From Marine Group I thaumarchaeote SCGC AAA799-O18 (GTDB lineage Archaea; Thermoproteota; Nitrososphaeria; Nitrososphaerales; Nitrosopumilaceae): a DNA stretch of 64,000 nt. This document shows positions 17,718 to 25,816 of this stretch, one piece after another. The notes below the pieces were generated by a model that saw nothing but the letters and a program-made list of their open reading frames with translations, was not told the origin of the DNA and ran no database searches. Numbering within the stretch: position 1 is the first letter of the stretch; each line of letters begins with the position of its first letter. The translations under genes and the position numbers were made by a program. The stretch is from positions 12,242-76,241 of the forward strand of contig JOTC01000001.1 of NCBI GenBank assembly GCA_000746705.1, written 5' to 3'.

Positions 17718-19469
17718 TTGACATCTAAAGAAGCAACTCTCTTAGATTATAGTGAAGAGGGACGTGCTCTTCTATCTCAACAATCAAGTGTACCCCTTGA
17801 AGGATTCGCAACACATACCGTAGATGCAAGCATTGCTGAATTCATGAAGGATGCAAAAAACGAAGTAGAGAAAGGACATTTCTATCTTTTATGGCATTTG
17901 CTATACGTTGAAGAAGTACTAGAAGATGTTGCGGAAAATGCAGTAATTGATGGTGCATATGATTGTGGAATTGACGCGTATTTGGTGGATACTTCAGAAA
18001 AAAGAATCAGGTTATTTCAATCAAAGTATGGTGAGGCTCACTCTATAGGAGCAATTGACAAATTCGTCAAGGATGTAGAGCGGTTCAAAAAATCAGAACA
18101 GTCAAAGATCAGACGGGATGAATTGCAATATCTTTGGAAGCATCTTCATGAAAAAAACATGAAGACAGAATTGGTTTACGTAACTGATAATGATGTAGAT
18201 GAGTATGAAAGTAATGAAGTGAAGGTTATGGGAAAGGAACAGGTCTATCAAGAATTATGGGAACGTATCAAAAAACCAGCCAAAGGAGAAAAGTCTAGTT
18301 TAAGGATTAAAAAATGCCTTGAACATTATAATGCATATTTCTGTATTGTTTCTGCATTTGACTATGCTGATTTCGTAGAAAGGAACGAACACTATGTTTT
18401 CGAGTCAAATATTAGAAAGCATCTTGGTGGAAAAGGATCAATTAACAAAGGAATTACAAAAACTCTAGAAGAAGATCCGCATAATTTCTTTGAATGGAAT
18501 AATGGGATTACCATAACTGCAGATGACCGCTCGAGGAAAAATGATTTTGTAAATATGACAGGAGCACAAATTGTCAATGGTGCGCAAACATCTAAGAGCA
18601 TTCTTGATAGAAAAAAGAAGACAAACAATCTAGATGCGGAAGTTCTAGTTACAATTATCAAAACCAAAGATGAGGAACACCAGAGAAATATCACAAAGTA
18701 CAGGAACTCCCAGAATTCCATTAAAGGTAAAGACTATGTCTCACTAGAGGATTATCATATAGCATTACATACCATGTTGCAAAGAATAGGATATTTCTAT
18801 GAGCACCAACAGGGTTCTTGGCTAAATCTTCCATCTTCAGAAAAAGCTAAATTCAATGGTAATGAAATTTACAACAAATACCTATCAGATAAAAAAGAAA
18901 AATGTAGAATCAAAGATGATACTGCGATTGCATCATTTGTATCATATTTTGAACAGAAACCAAATGACGTGTATGGCGGCATAAGCAAATATCTTCCCAA
19001 GGGTGCAAAATATGAAACTGTTTTTGATGATGAACTAGAATGTGATTATCGATACTTCCTATTTCCACACTTAATTCGTGAATATGCCAAAAATGAATTA
19101 GGATATGATAGTAGTGCACAAAATAGATACAAGAGATATGCACAGAATATTTTTGTTGCAGTTACTGCAAGAATAATTCACAAAAACATTCTAGGCAAAA
19201 ATGACGACTTTAAGAAGGACATTACTGAGTTAGAAAAGATGATCCAGAATGTTGGATTATTCACAAAGATTCTAAAGGTCGCAGACGAAGTTATGACAAA
19301 ATTTCTTGAAGATTCTAAGGTTGAAGATAAGATAGAAGAGGCTAACACTGCTCACAACTTTTTCTCAAATCAGGTTTATGGCAAGTCCATGTTAGAAGTA
19401 ATAGATTCAAAAATTAGACATGAACAAATAGAAATAGATTATATCAAAAAAACAATTTCTGGAATATAA
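17718..19469 (+). CDS. AIPR-family abortive infection/phage resistance protein
   Basis: 583 residues from TTG. Diagnostic AIPR motifs are FFEWNNGITITADD (about residues 256-270) and GAQIVNGAQTSKSIL (about 282-296). The N-terminal part has a possible restriction-like nuclease core: GIDAYLVD (Asp86) followed by IRLFQSKYG (Gln101-x-Lys103). AIPR proteins are found in abortive-infection and restriction-type defence loci. It stands alone, directly after tRNA-Cys, with no methylase or partner gene. Mechanism in this lineage is inferred. Confidence 0.85.
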   Translation: MTSKEATLLDYSEEGRALLSQQSSVPLEGFATHTVDASIAEFMKDAKNEVEKGHFYLLWHLLYVEEVLEDVAENAVIDGAYDCGIDAYLVDTSEKRIRLFQSKYGEAHSIGAIDKFVKDVERFKKSEQSKIRRDELQYLWKHLHEKNMKTELVYVTDNDVDEYESNEVKVMGKEQVYQELWERIKKPAKGEKSSLRIKKCLEHYNAYFCIVSAFDYADFVERNEHYVFESNIRKHLGGKGSINKGITKTLEEDPHNFFEWNNGITITADDRSRKNDFVNMTGAQIVNGAQTSKSILDRKKKTNNLDAEVLVTIIKTKDEEHQRNITKYRNSQNSIKGKDYVSLEDYHIALHTMLQRIGYFYEHQQGSWLNLPSSEKAKFNGNEIYNKYLSDKKEKCRIKDDTAIASFVSYFEQKPNDVYGGISKYLPKGAKYETVFDDELECDYRYFLFPHLIREYAKNELGYDSSAQNRYKRYAQNIFVAVTARIIHKNILGKNDDFKKDITELEKMIQNVGLFTKILKVADEVMTKFLEDSKVEDKIEEANTAHNFFSNQVYGKSMLEVIDSKIRHEQIEIDYIKKTISGI

Positions 19470-19618
19470 TCAAACAATCCTCAAGAAAGGCAGACGTCCA
19501 GCCAAGAAACTTCTTGCAGGAGGTTCACATGACCAGACGATCTACCGGTAATTTATAAAAAAAACTTCTATATAACAAAATATGGTTTTTATAATGAATT
19601 GAAAAAGTGCTGTTGGGT

Positions 19619-19786
19619 ATGACACCAAATGATAAATGTGCATTATGCAATGAAAATATGGATCATACTTACGTCCCTATGAAAGAATGGTATATAGATG
19701 GTCACGTTTGCGGAAAGTGTTATTCAAAAAAAATTGCCGAGTTTTATCCTGGCAAACATGAGAGAGTAAATCTTTCAGACCAGTGA
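19619..19786 (+). CDS. Small zinc-binding protein
   Basis: 55 residues from ATG at 19619. Two CxxC pairs, KCALCNENM and VCGKCYSKK, are separated by 24 residues. It starts 149 bp after the AIPR gene and ends 5 bp before the convergent hypothetical gene. Function unknown. Confidence 0.65.
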   Translation: MTPNDKCALCNENMDHTYVPMKEWYIDGHVCGKCYSKKIAEFYPGKHERVNLSDQ

Positions 19787-19790
19787 TAGT

Positions 19791-20432
19791 TCATTTATCA
19801 GCATCTTTTTCCTTCTTGCTGTATTTGTTGACTGATAAGCAATTCCAGGCAAGTACATCTTCTTTTATTTCAACTTCTGTAAGAAATTTGATGTCAGTAA
19901 CTGTTTTTTTCTTTTTTAGCAAGTTTATCTGAAAACTTTCAAATTTTTTGCAGTCACAATCCTCGAAAAGGCAGCTGTCATCATCTTTTTCCTCTGCATG
20001 ATCCTCTTTGATATGACCACAATCACATTTTGCATCATTTTTGACATCCTTTTTGTATTTTTTTGTGTATACACCCAACCTAAGAAACGCAGTACCCTCG
20101 TGACCTTTTTTGAACCGTTCATAATGAGAGGATATTGGTAGAATTTTGAAAAGAAATCTGTTATTTTCTACTCTTGTTGACTCTGCACCCATAATGAACC
20201 AGTAATTATTTCCTGTTTCAACAAAGCGAATTTTGATCGAGTGATCGTTCCACCACTTGATCGTTTCTCTCCAAAAGGTCTGTGCTTGCTTAAAATCATG
20301 AAATAAAGGCACTAGATTCATTCGTAGATCATAATAACGATAAGCAACGCCTATCAGATCATCAAACCATTTAGCTGGCGAGTCCGAAGACAATATAACA
20401 AAATCATGCTGAGTGTATATGTACCTGATCAT
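19791..20432 (-). CDS. Hypothetical protein with Cys/His zinc insert
   Basis: 213 residues. The body has aromatic-rich stretches (FWRETIKWWNDHS) with no known fold. Residues 133-162 carry CDCGHIKEDHAEE followed by CLFEDCDCKKFESF, a compact CxCGH-x4-H...C-x4-CxCxxF metal site seen in various archaeal proteins. Its ATG at 20432 is 46 bp from the divergent winged-helix start at 20479. Confidence 0.65.
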   Translation of the reverse strand: MIRYIYTQHDFVILSSDSPAKWFDDLIGVAYRYYDLRMNLVPLFHDFKQAQTFWRETIKWWNDHSIKIRFVETGNNYWFIMGAESTRVENNRFLFKILPISSHYERFKKGHEGTAFLRLGVYTKKYKKDVKNDAKCDCGHIKEDHAEEKDDDSCLFEDCDCKKFESFQINLLKKKKTVTDIKFLTEVEIKEDVLAWNCLSVNKYSKKEKDADK

Positions 20433-20478
20433 AATTTTGAGTTATACTCTTATATCAGAGAAAATTCTGTGTTATGAT

Positions 20479-20760
20479 ATGGTAGCTTATCGAACCAGTA
20501 TGCAAATTGTAGCCGATCTTTTGGTTGCAACAGAAGAATGCGGGCAAGATGGAATCAAAACTACCTCACTACTGTCAAAGGCTAATCTTTCACATTCAAG
20601 ATTCGAGAAATTTGTGAGTAACCTAACAGGGGCTGGACTGGTCAACAAAATTGAGTATGATGGCAGAAATGTGTTTGTAATTACTCCAAAAGGCACACAG
20701 TATCTTGAACAATACAAAAAATTTTCAGATATTGCGGAATCTTTTGGACTAGAAATGTAA
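20479..20760 (+). CDS. Winged-helix DNA-binding protein, paralogue of the 13852 gene
   Basis: 93 residues from ATG at 20479; the in-frame GTG at 20413 would overlap the divergent gene, so it is rejected. It begins MVAYRTSMQIVADLL and has SLLSKANLSHSRFEKFVSN and wing EYDGRNVFVITPKG, ending in QYKKFSDIAESFGLEM. It matches the protein at 13852 along its whole length. Likely a local regulator in the accessory island; possible targets are the divergent gene at 19791 and itself. Confidence 0.8.
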   Translation: MVAYRTSMQIVADLLVATEECGQDGIKTTSLLSKANLSHSRFEKFVSNLTGAGLVNKIEYDGRNVFVITPKGTQYLEQYKKFSDIAESFGLEM

Positions 20761-20763
20761 AAA

Positions 20764-20982
20764 TTATCTCTTAAATTTTCTTCTTCTCTCTCTATTAGCT
20801 CTTTGTCTTTCTTTCTTTGCTTTATAAGAACCATAAATAATAACTGCAATTATGCCGCCTATTGATGCATAGAACAATGGAATAAACGGTGCTTCTCTAA
20901 GTTCACCTGTTGTTGGTGATACGAATGCTATTGGTATTCCAATAAGCAAGAAGCCTAGAACTACCAATAGATACTTATCCAT
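20764..20982 (-). CDS. Small two-helix membrane protein, paralogue A
   Basis: 72 residues: TM1 (YLLVVLGFLLIGIPIAFV), a short loop with TTGELREAPF, TM2 (ASIGGIIAVIIYGSY), and a strongly basic tail KKERQRANRERRRKFKR. It is the mirror partner of the divergent gene at 21036, which shares the ELR-x-P loop and the GG-x-x-A-[VI]-I-x-Y helix. Function unknown. Confidence 0.6.
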   Translation of the reverse strand: MDKYLLVVLGFLLIGIPIAFVSPTTGELREAPFIPLFYASIGGIIAVIIYGSYKAKKERQRANRERRRKFKR

Positions 20983-20987
20983 GCGAA

Positions 20988-21001
20988 TTTGTGATCACAA
21001 A
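20988..21001. promoter_or_regulatory. Perfect 14-bp palindrome between divergent paralogues
   Basis: TTTGTGATCACAAA is its own reverse complement. It lies six bases upstream of the start codon of the minus-strand gene (20982) and 35 bases upstream of the TTG of the plus-strand gene (21036). A shared dimeric operator is inferred from symmetry and position. Confidence 0.5.
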
Positions 21002-21035
21002 GCAATATATCTTTTTGAAGCACTACCATGTTAGA

Positions 21036-21209
21036 TTGGGAAAAATTTTAGAAATAGTTGGGCTGTCGCTGATTGCTGGGACTATTTACTCATTTGTCGG
21101 AATGACCGAATCAGAACTTCGATGGCCAGTGTTTTGGGGTTGTGCAGGAGGTGCATTAGCAATCATAGTCTATAGAAATTATATGAGAAAAAAACAAAAA
21201 AACATTTAG
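21036..21209 (+). CDS. Small two-helix membrane protein, paralogue B
   Basis: 57 residues from TTG at 21036; an in-frame GTG at 20991 exists but lies inside the palindrome and leaves no room for promoters. From 21036 the protein MGKILEIVGLSLIAG aligns directly with MDKYLLVVLGFLLIG of the divergent neighbour, then loop TESELRWPVF and TM2 GGALAIIVYRNY, basic end MRKKQKNI. An inverted duplication of one gene is the simplest reading. Confidence 0.55.
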   Translation: MGKILEIVGLSLIAGTIYSFVGMTESELRWPVFWGCAGGALAIIVYRNYMRKKQKNI

Positions 21210-21289
21210 CTACATTACGATCATTGTTAACGAAATTAAACAAACCGACAGATCTATAAAGGAGCATCTTAGTTTATTTCAAGGGGAGC

Positions 21290-21382
21290 ATGACAGAACA
21301 AACTGATGAATGGTGGAAAGGACTAGGCGAAGAACTTGAGACCGACATAGAAGCTTTATCTGATAAAACAAAAGATCTCTGA
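21290..21382 (+). CDS. Possible 30-residue acidic peptide
   Basis: ATG at 21290 follows a purine-rich AAGGGGAG at a ribosome-binding distance, and the frame runs 30 codons (MTEQTDEWWKGLGEEL then ETDIEALSDKTKDL) to TGA. Composition (10 acidic residues, WW pair) is coherent for a soluble helix. No comparison was possible, so the coding status is uncertain. Confidence 0.4.
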   Translation: MTEQTDEWWKGLGEELETDIEALSDKTKDL

Positions 21383-21451
21383 AATTATTTTTACAAAATC
21401 TAGCGAAGAATACTATATTAGATTAAACAGTAGATAGATAAATTTTATAAA

Positions 21452-21525
21452 AGCCTCGAGCGAGATTCGATCTCGCGACCTAACGCTTACGAGGCGTTCG
21501 CTCTACCAGGCTGAGCTATCGAGGC
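21452..21525 (-). tRNA. tRNA-Thr (CGT)
   Basis: On the reverse strand: acceptor GCCTCGA/TCGAGGC, D arm with TAGCTCAGCCTGGTAGAGC, anticodon stem AACGC/GCGTT with loop CTCGTAA (anticodon CGT), T arm GCGAGATCGAATCTCGC, discriminator T. No intron and no encoded CCA. It marks the right edge of the accessory island that begins at tRNA-Cys. Confidence 0.95.
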
Positions 21526-21576
21526 ACTGATCAATTCCTCTCAGAGTTTATAAAAAGCGTATCTAAGTTTGAATCA

Positions 21577-22875
21577 TTGAAAATATCTATTTCAGGAATT
21601 AGGGGTGTTTTTGGAAAGGATTTAACAATTCGTGATGTCTTGAAATTTTCAAAGAATTTTTCTGCATTAACAAGTTCAAAAAAATGTGTTATAGCAACTG
21701 ATACAAGACCATCTGGACGTATAATAGCAGAAACTGTTAAAGCTAGTCTTATGGAATCAGGTATGGATGTTTATGATCTAGGAGTAGCACCTACTCCAGT
21801 CGCATTTAGAGAATCACGTAAATATGGTGCTGGACTCATAGTTACCTCCTCACATAATCCTATAGAATGGAATGGGCTAAAAATGATAATTGGTGGAAGG
21901 GGTATAAACAACGAGGAACTTGATACTGTAATCAACGACCAAACAACAGACAAATCAAAAATTGGTACTGAATTCAACATTAAATCTGACTATGTTAATG
22001 ATGCAGAAAAAATCATAGGAAAGATATCAGGTAACCCTAAAGTTACTGTTGATATAGGTGGGGGCGCTGCAAAGTTTGTTTCATCACAATTATTAAGAAA
22101 AATCGGCTGTGATGTAAATACAATCAATGATGATTTAGTAAAAAGTTCTAGGGGACCAGATCCTACAACAGATCAGTTAGAGGAACTCGTATCAAATACT
22201 AAAGACAGAGACATTGGATTTGCTTTCGACTTAGATGCGGATCGTCTTGTTATTGTAATGAATGGGGAAAAAAAGATACCTGATGTTACATTAGGATTAG
22301 GCGTAGTTAAAGCGCTAGAATTAGGTTACAAAAATTTTGTTTTGAGCCAAGACACCAGTATATCTATTGAGAAGCACATAATACAAAAAGGTGGAACTGT
22401 TTTTCATTCTAAAGTAGGAGAAGCAAATGTTGCCGAGAAAATGATCAGCACTAAATCTCAGGTTGGTGGTGAGGGTAGTAGTGGCGGATTTATTCTTTCT
22501 GACTTTAACTATTGCCGTGATGGAATTTTAACGAGTGGACTAATAGCTTCTATTATTAGAAAGGATAGTTTTCGTGAGATGTTGAATTTTATGAAAAATT
22601 ATCATATTATAAGAGACAAGGTAGAGTGTGAATCACAGTATCATGACGAGTTAATGAAAATACTACATGTCAAAATTAAAGAAAAATATGGTAATTTACA
22701 AACTTTTGACGGTCTAAAGGCTACAATTGACAAAGATAGCTGGGTTTTGGTCAGAAAATCAAATACGGAAAACATTATCCGAATATCAGCAGAATCTAAC
22801 AGATTAGAAATGGTAAGAAATATTCATCTGCAGATGAAAGAACTAATCAAAGAAAGCTATGAGCAGATTAAGTGA
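21577..22875 (+). CDS. glmM: Phosphohexomutase (phosphoglucosamine/phosphomannomutase)
   Basis: 432 residues from TTG. Alpha-D-phosphohexomutase motifs: SISGIRGVFGKDL, IATDTRPSGR, the phosphoserine loop IVTSSHNPIEWNGLKM, the metal loop FAFDLDADRLVIV, and the sugar loop VGGEGSSGGFIL. It interconverts hexose 1- and 6-phosphates for surface polysaccharide and N-glycan precursors. Substrate preference (glucosamine or mannose) cannot be read reliably, so the symbol is tentative. It overlaps thiL by 17 bases. Confidence 0.88.
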   Translation: MKISISGIRGVFGKDLTIRDVLKFSKNFSALTSSKKCVIATDTRPSGRIIAETVKASLMESGMDVYDLGVAPTPVAFRESRKYGAGLIVTSSHNPIEWNGLKMIIGGRGINNEELDTVINDQTTDKSKIGTEFNIKSDYVNDAEKIIGKISGNPKVTVDIGGGAAKFVSSQLLRKIGCDVNTINDDLVKSSRGPDPTTDQLEELVSNTKDRDIGFAFDLDADRLVIVMNGEKKIPDVTLGLGVVKALELGYKNFVLSQDTSISIEKHIIQKGGTVFHSKVGEANVAEKMISTKSQVGGEGSSGGFILSDFNYCRDGILTSGLIASIIRKDSFREMLNFMKNYHIIRDKVECESQYHDELMKILHVKIKEKYGNLQTFDGLKATIDKDSWVLVRKSNTENIIRISAESNRLEMVRNIHLQMKELIKESYEQIK

Positions 22876-23809
22876 AAAAAAAATAATTAAGATTTTTCAG
22901 AATAAATTAAACAACGGAAGTTTTGTTCCGGAGGATGTTGAGTTATTTAAAACAGGAAAAAAACACTTTGTTGTAAAAGTAGATACCCTAGTTGAAAGTA
23001 CTGATATTCCGCCTAAAGCAAAATTGCAAGATTCAGTAAGAAAAAGCTTAGTTTCATGTATTAGTGATTTTGCAGCAAAGGGAGTAAAACCTGTTTTTGG
23101 TATAGTGTCACTTACTATTCCTAAACGATATTCAAAATTAAATATAGTAAACTTGGCTGTTGGGGTTAAAAAAACTGCAAAGGAGTTTCAGATAAAAATA
23201 CTGGGCGGAGATACTAACGAAGGAAAGGAGCTTGTCATAAGTTTCTCTTTGTTTGGTTTTTCCAAAAAAATTGTAAAACGAAATGGTGCAAAGATAAATG
23301 ATTTAATTATTTGTTCTGGACCATTTGGATATTCTAAAGCAGGTCTTTCTATCTTATTAAAAAATAAGAAATGTTTGAAAAAATTTGAAACAAAAGCAAA
23401 AAGAGCAGTATTTAGACCAAGTTGCAGATTGGATTTTGGATTAAAAAATAAAAATTACTTTTCATCGTCTATGGATTCAAGCGATGGATTATCCACTACT
23501 CTTAATGAGATGTCAAATCAGAGTAAAAGAAAATTTGTTATTACTCAATTACCATCGGAAAAAGATGTTTTTGTATTCGCTAATTCAAACAGATTGAATG
23601 TAAATGATTTGGTCTTTAACGGTGGAGAAGAATATGAAATCGTTGCAACAGTAAATCCAACTCATATAGCAAAAATAAAAAAATATGCAAAAAGGAACAA
23701 AATTAGATTATATGAAATTGGATATGTTACAAAGGGTAGGGGTGTATTTCATCAAAAAAATGGAAAATTGATTAGGATTAGGGATGAAGGGTGGCGGCAT
23801 TTTCAATAG
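22859..23809 (+). CDS. thiL: Thiamine-monophosphate kinase
   Basis: 316 residues. ThiL/PurM-type motifs: KVDTLVESTDIPPKAK, KSLVSCISDFAAKGVKP, ILGGDTNEGKEL, SSMDSSDGLSTTL and FNGGEEYEIVATV. The enzyme phosphorylates thiamine monophosphate to the diphosphate cofactor with ATP. Lysine-rich composition matches the AT bias of the region. Its start lies inside the end of the mutase gene, so both are co-translated. Confidence 0.92.
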   Translation: MSRLSEKKIIKIFQNKLNNGSFVPEDVELFKTGKKHFVVKVDTLVESTDIPPKAKLQDSVRKSLVSCISDFAAKGVKPVFGIVSLTIPKRYSKLNIVNLAVGVKKTAKEFQIKILGGDTNEGKELVISFSLFGFSKKIVKRNGAKINDLIICSGPFGYSKAGLSILLKNKKCLKKFETKAKRAVFRPSCRLDFGLKNKNYFSSSMDSSDGLSTTLNEMSNQSKRKFVITQLPSEKDVFVFANSNRLNVNDLVFNGGEEYEIVATVNPTHIAKIKKYAKRNKIRLYEIGYVTKGRGVFHQKNGKLIRIRDEGWRHFQ

Positions 23810-23837
23810 CCTAGATAAATATAGTACAGTGAATATG

Positions 23838-23847
23838 TTTTTTAAAC
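23838..23847 (+). promoter_or_regulatory. TATA-like box of rps11
   Basis: TTTTTAAACC lies 13-22 bases before the GTG at 23860 and 22-31 before the TTG at 23869. This fits a BRE/TATA element of a leaderless or nearly leaderless mRNA; at a 25-bp distance transcription would begin close to the TTG, which makes the TTG start slightly more attractive. Confidence 0.4.
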
Positions 23848-23859
23848 CCTTCAAGGCGT

Positions 23860-24447
23860 GTGTATGCATTGTCTGAAACAGATACTGTTGTAGAAAAAAA
23901 AGAGGATGTGAAAGATATACTGAAGGAAACCACGTCTGAAAAAGCTGTAGAATCTGAAAAAGCTGTAGAATCTGAAAAAGCTGTAGAATCTGAAAAAGCT
24001 GTAGAATCTGAAAAAGCTGTAGAATCTGAAACTGAAGTTAAATCAGAAGCAAAAAAGGAAGTTAAGGAAAAATGGGGTGTTGCTCACATTTACAGTAGTT
24101 ACAATAACACAATTATCCATATTACTGATCTTACGGGTGCTGAAACAGTGTCAATCAGTTCTGGAGGTCACCATGTAAATGCAGATAGATATGAATCATC
24201 GCCGTTTGCATCTATGAAAGCTGCTGGGACAGTGGTTGAAGCTGCTAAAACAAAGGGATTCAATGGACTGCATATCAAGGTACGAGCAGTTGGTGGTGTT
24301 GATTCGAGAGTACCAGGACCTGGTGCTCAAGCTGCAATAAGAACACTAGCTAGGGGAGGATTCAAAATTGGACGAATTGATGACGTTACGCCTATTCCAC
24401 ATGATACAACTAGAAAGAAAGGCGGCAAGCGCGGAAGAAGAGTCTAG
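23860..24447 (+). CDS. rps11: 30S ribosomal protein S11 with repeat-containing N-terminal extension
   Basis: 195 residues from GTG; TTG at 23869 is the alternative start. The S11 core (about residues 66-195) is intact: [27 protein letters not shown]-type loop as [31 protein letters not shown], and the end [19 protein letters not shown]. The first 65 residues are a charged extension with five exact copies of SEKAVE. Core S11 is about 130 residues, so the extension adds half again; it would project from the platform of the small subunit. Confidence 0.93.
   Translation: MYALSETDTVVEKKEDVKDILKETTSEKAVESEKAVESEKAVESEKAVESEKAVESETEVKSEAKKEVKEKWGVAHIYSSYNNTIIHITDLTGAETVSISSGGHHVNADRYESSPFASMKAAGTVVEAAKTKGFNGLHIKVRAVGGVDSRVPGPGAQAAIRTLARGGFKIGRIDDVTPIPHDTTRKKGGKRGRRV
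23935..24024 (+). repeat. Five exact 18-nt tandem repeats in rps11
   Basis: The unit TCTGAAAAAGCTGTAGAA occurs five times in perfect head-to-tail order, followed by a partial sixth (TCTGAAACTGAAG). In frame it encodes SEKAVE repeats of the S11 extension. Perfect identity suggests recent expansion. Confidence 0.95.
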
Positions 24448-24755
24448 TCTTTTTTCATCTTTACTTTAACATTACAGCCCCTTGATTCAAAATAGCTAGT
24501 AAGAAAGTCAGTGAATTTTTCATCCTGATTACTCCCTTTGCATTTTCTAATCATGTCTGAGAATTTATCCTCAATTCCAAAATAAAGTTCCTGATTTACG
24601 AGTATTTGGAAAAAAGTCCATCCAAATTTTGAAATGGGCTCTCCAAGTTTAAACCCACTATCAATATCACAAAGAGCTGCCATCTTAGTTATTGCAACTT
24701 GAATAGTTTTGACGTCCTCATCATATTTAGTTGTACTAATTTCAAAATATGGCAT
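24444..24755 (-). CDS. Hypothetical protein
   Basis: 103 residues, soluble, mixed alpha/beta, without known motif. Its ATG follows the TAA of the PDCD5-like gene directly, so it is the last gene of the rtcB-PDCD5 minus-strand operon. Its end overlaps the convergent rps11 by four bases. Function not recognised. Confidence 0.65.
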   Translation of the reverse strand: MPYFEISTTKYDEDVKTIQVAITKMAALCDIDSGFKLGEPISKFGWTFFQILVNQELYFGIEDKFSDMIRKCKGSNQDEKFTDFLTSYFESRGCNVKVKMKKD

Positions 24756-25145
24756 TTAGCTTCCGTTTGAAGATAATTTTGTTCCAAGTTTGTCTGAAAG
24801 TGAGATAAACTTCCCATCCTCCTCTACGTTGATTTTAGTTTTCATTCTAACATTAATACCAATACTTCTGAATAATGCCAAAAGATGACCACCATCAAGT
24901 ATTTCTAAAACTTGATTAGAAGATATTAGTTCTGCAAGTTTTGCTACAACAATCTGAGTTTCCCTTGGAAATTGGTATTCGGCATTTTCCAAGACTTCCA
25001 AACCCCTAAAACCTAATTTAGAAATAACAATTTCACGTGGTGATAGCGTGTCGTTTTTTTGTTCTTGCTTGGAGGAAAAATTTTTTTGCATTTCAGCTAG
25101 GCGTTTTGCTTTAAGCTTCTCTAACTCGTTATCTTCTTCACTCAT
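24756..25145 (-). CDS. PDCD5-like DNA-binding protein
   Basis: 129 residues. The N-terminal helix ELEKLKAKRLAEMQK matches the start of archaeal/eukaryotic PDCD5 (TFAR19). The following three-helix bundle region is more divergent (REIVISKLGFRGLEVLENA, then VVAKLAELISSNQVLEILD), and the protein is slightly longer than the usual 110-115 residues. Its ATG overlaps the rtcB stop (ATGA). PDCD5 proteins bind nucleic acids; the role here is unknown. Confidence 0.6.
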   Translation of the reverse strand: MSEEDNELEKLKAKRLAEMQKNFSSKQEQKNDTLSPREIVISKLGFRGLEVLENAEYQFPRETQIVVAKLAELISSNQVLEILDGGHLLALFRSIGINVRMKTKINVEEDGKFISLSDKLGTKLSSNGS

Positions 25146-25798
25146 CCTTTGATTACACCTATTGGTACTAATTTCGCTACTTTTGTGGCAATTCCCAGTT
25201 CATGTGAAACATTAACTACTGCATCAACATCTTTGTAAGCCTGCGGAGTTTCCTCTACAACCCCATCACGCGTCAATGATTTAATAAAAATACCCTTATC
25301 GTTCAGTGATTTTTTCACTTCAGATTCCTTGAAGTTTCGTCTTGCTTTTGTACGAGACATCATTCTCCCTGCACCATGTGCGGTTGAACCAAAACTTAAA
25401 CTCATAGAATTTTCCTTGCCTAATAATATCCAGCTGCCAGTTCCCATAGAACCTGGAACTAAAACTGGCTGTCCAAGATCTCTGTATTTTGCTGGAACCT
25501 CATCTCTGTTAGCAGGAAATGCTCGTGTAGCTCCCTTCCTATGTACCACGACTGATTTTAGTTTTCCATCGATTTTGTATTTTTCTACCTTTGCTATATT
25601 GTGGGCTACATCATAAACAAGACGCATATCTAGATCAGATTCTGATTGTTTGAAAACTCTTTCAAAAGATTTTCTTGTCCAATGAGTAATCATTTGTCTA
25701 TTACTCCATGCAAAATTTAGCGCTGCAAACATTGCAGCTCTATATGATTCACCCTCCTCAGATTTGTTTGGAACACATGCCAATTCTCTATCTGCCAA
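25142..25798 (-). CDS. rtcB: RNA-splicing ligase RtcB, C-terminal part after an in-frame stop
   Basis: 218 residues counted from a TTG, in the same reading frame as the upstream part. It continues the RtcB fold: ADRELACVPNKSEEGESY, NFAWSNRQMITHW, YDVAHNIAKVEKY, GSMGTGSWILLG and STAHGAGRMMSRTKA, where His of HGAGR is the residue that receives GMP. The end VSHELGIATKVAKLVPIGVIKG is the normal RtcB C-terminus. Without the upstream part it lacks the metal-binding core, so it cannot work alone. Length of both parts plus the gap matches a complete RtcB. Confidence 0.85.
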   Translation of the reverse strand: MADRELACVPNKSEEGESYRAAMFAALNFAWSNRQMITHWTRKSFERVFKQSESDLDMRLVYDVAHNIAKVEKYKIDGKLKSVVVHRKGATRAFPANRDEVPAKYRDLGQPVLVPGSMGTGSWILLGKENSMSLSFGSTAHGAGRMMSRTKARRNFKESEVKKSLNDKGIFIKSLTRDGVVEETPQAYKDVDAVVNVSHELGIATKVAKLVPIGVIKG

Positions 25799-25816
25799 TT
25801 CAATATTGTATTTTTT

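Noticed and set aside
19470..19560. G+C-rich segment after AIPR reading KKGRRPAKKLLAGGSHD in another frame
   Set aside because: Looks like a possible C-terminal tail or AT-hook-like remnant but has no start and too little length to call.
17718..19620. Search for a tRNA-Cys 3'-end duplicate as att site
   Set aside because: No second copy of the TTCAAATCCCTCTCTCACC end is seen downstream of the AIPR gene.
20413..20478. Longer N-terminus of the winged-helix gene from GTG
   Set aside because: Would overlap the divergent gene and adds hydrophobic residues absent from the paralogue.
23935..24024. Short regular repeats that might be read as a CRISPR array
   Set aside because: Units are head-to-tail without spacers and stay in frame with S11; the same holds for the 31458 and 55172 repeats.
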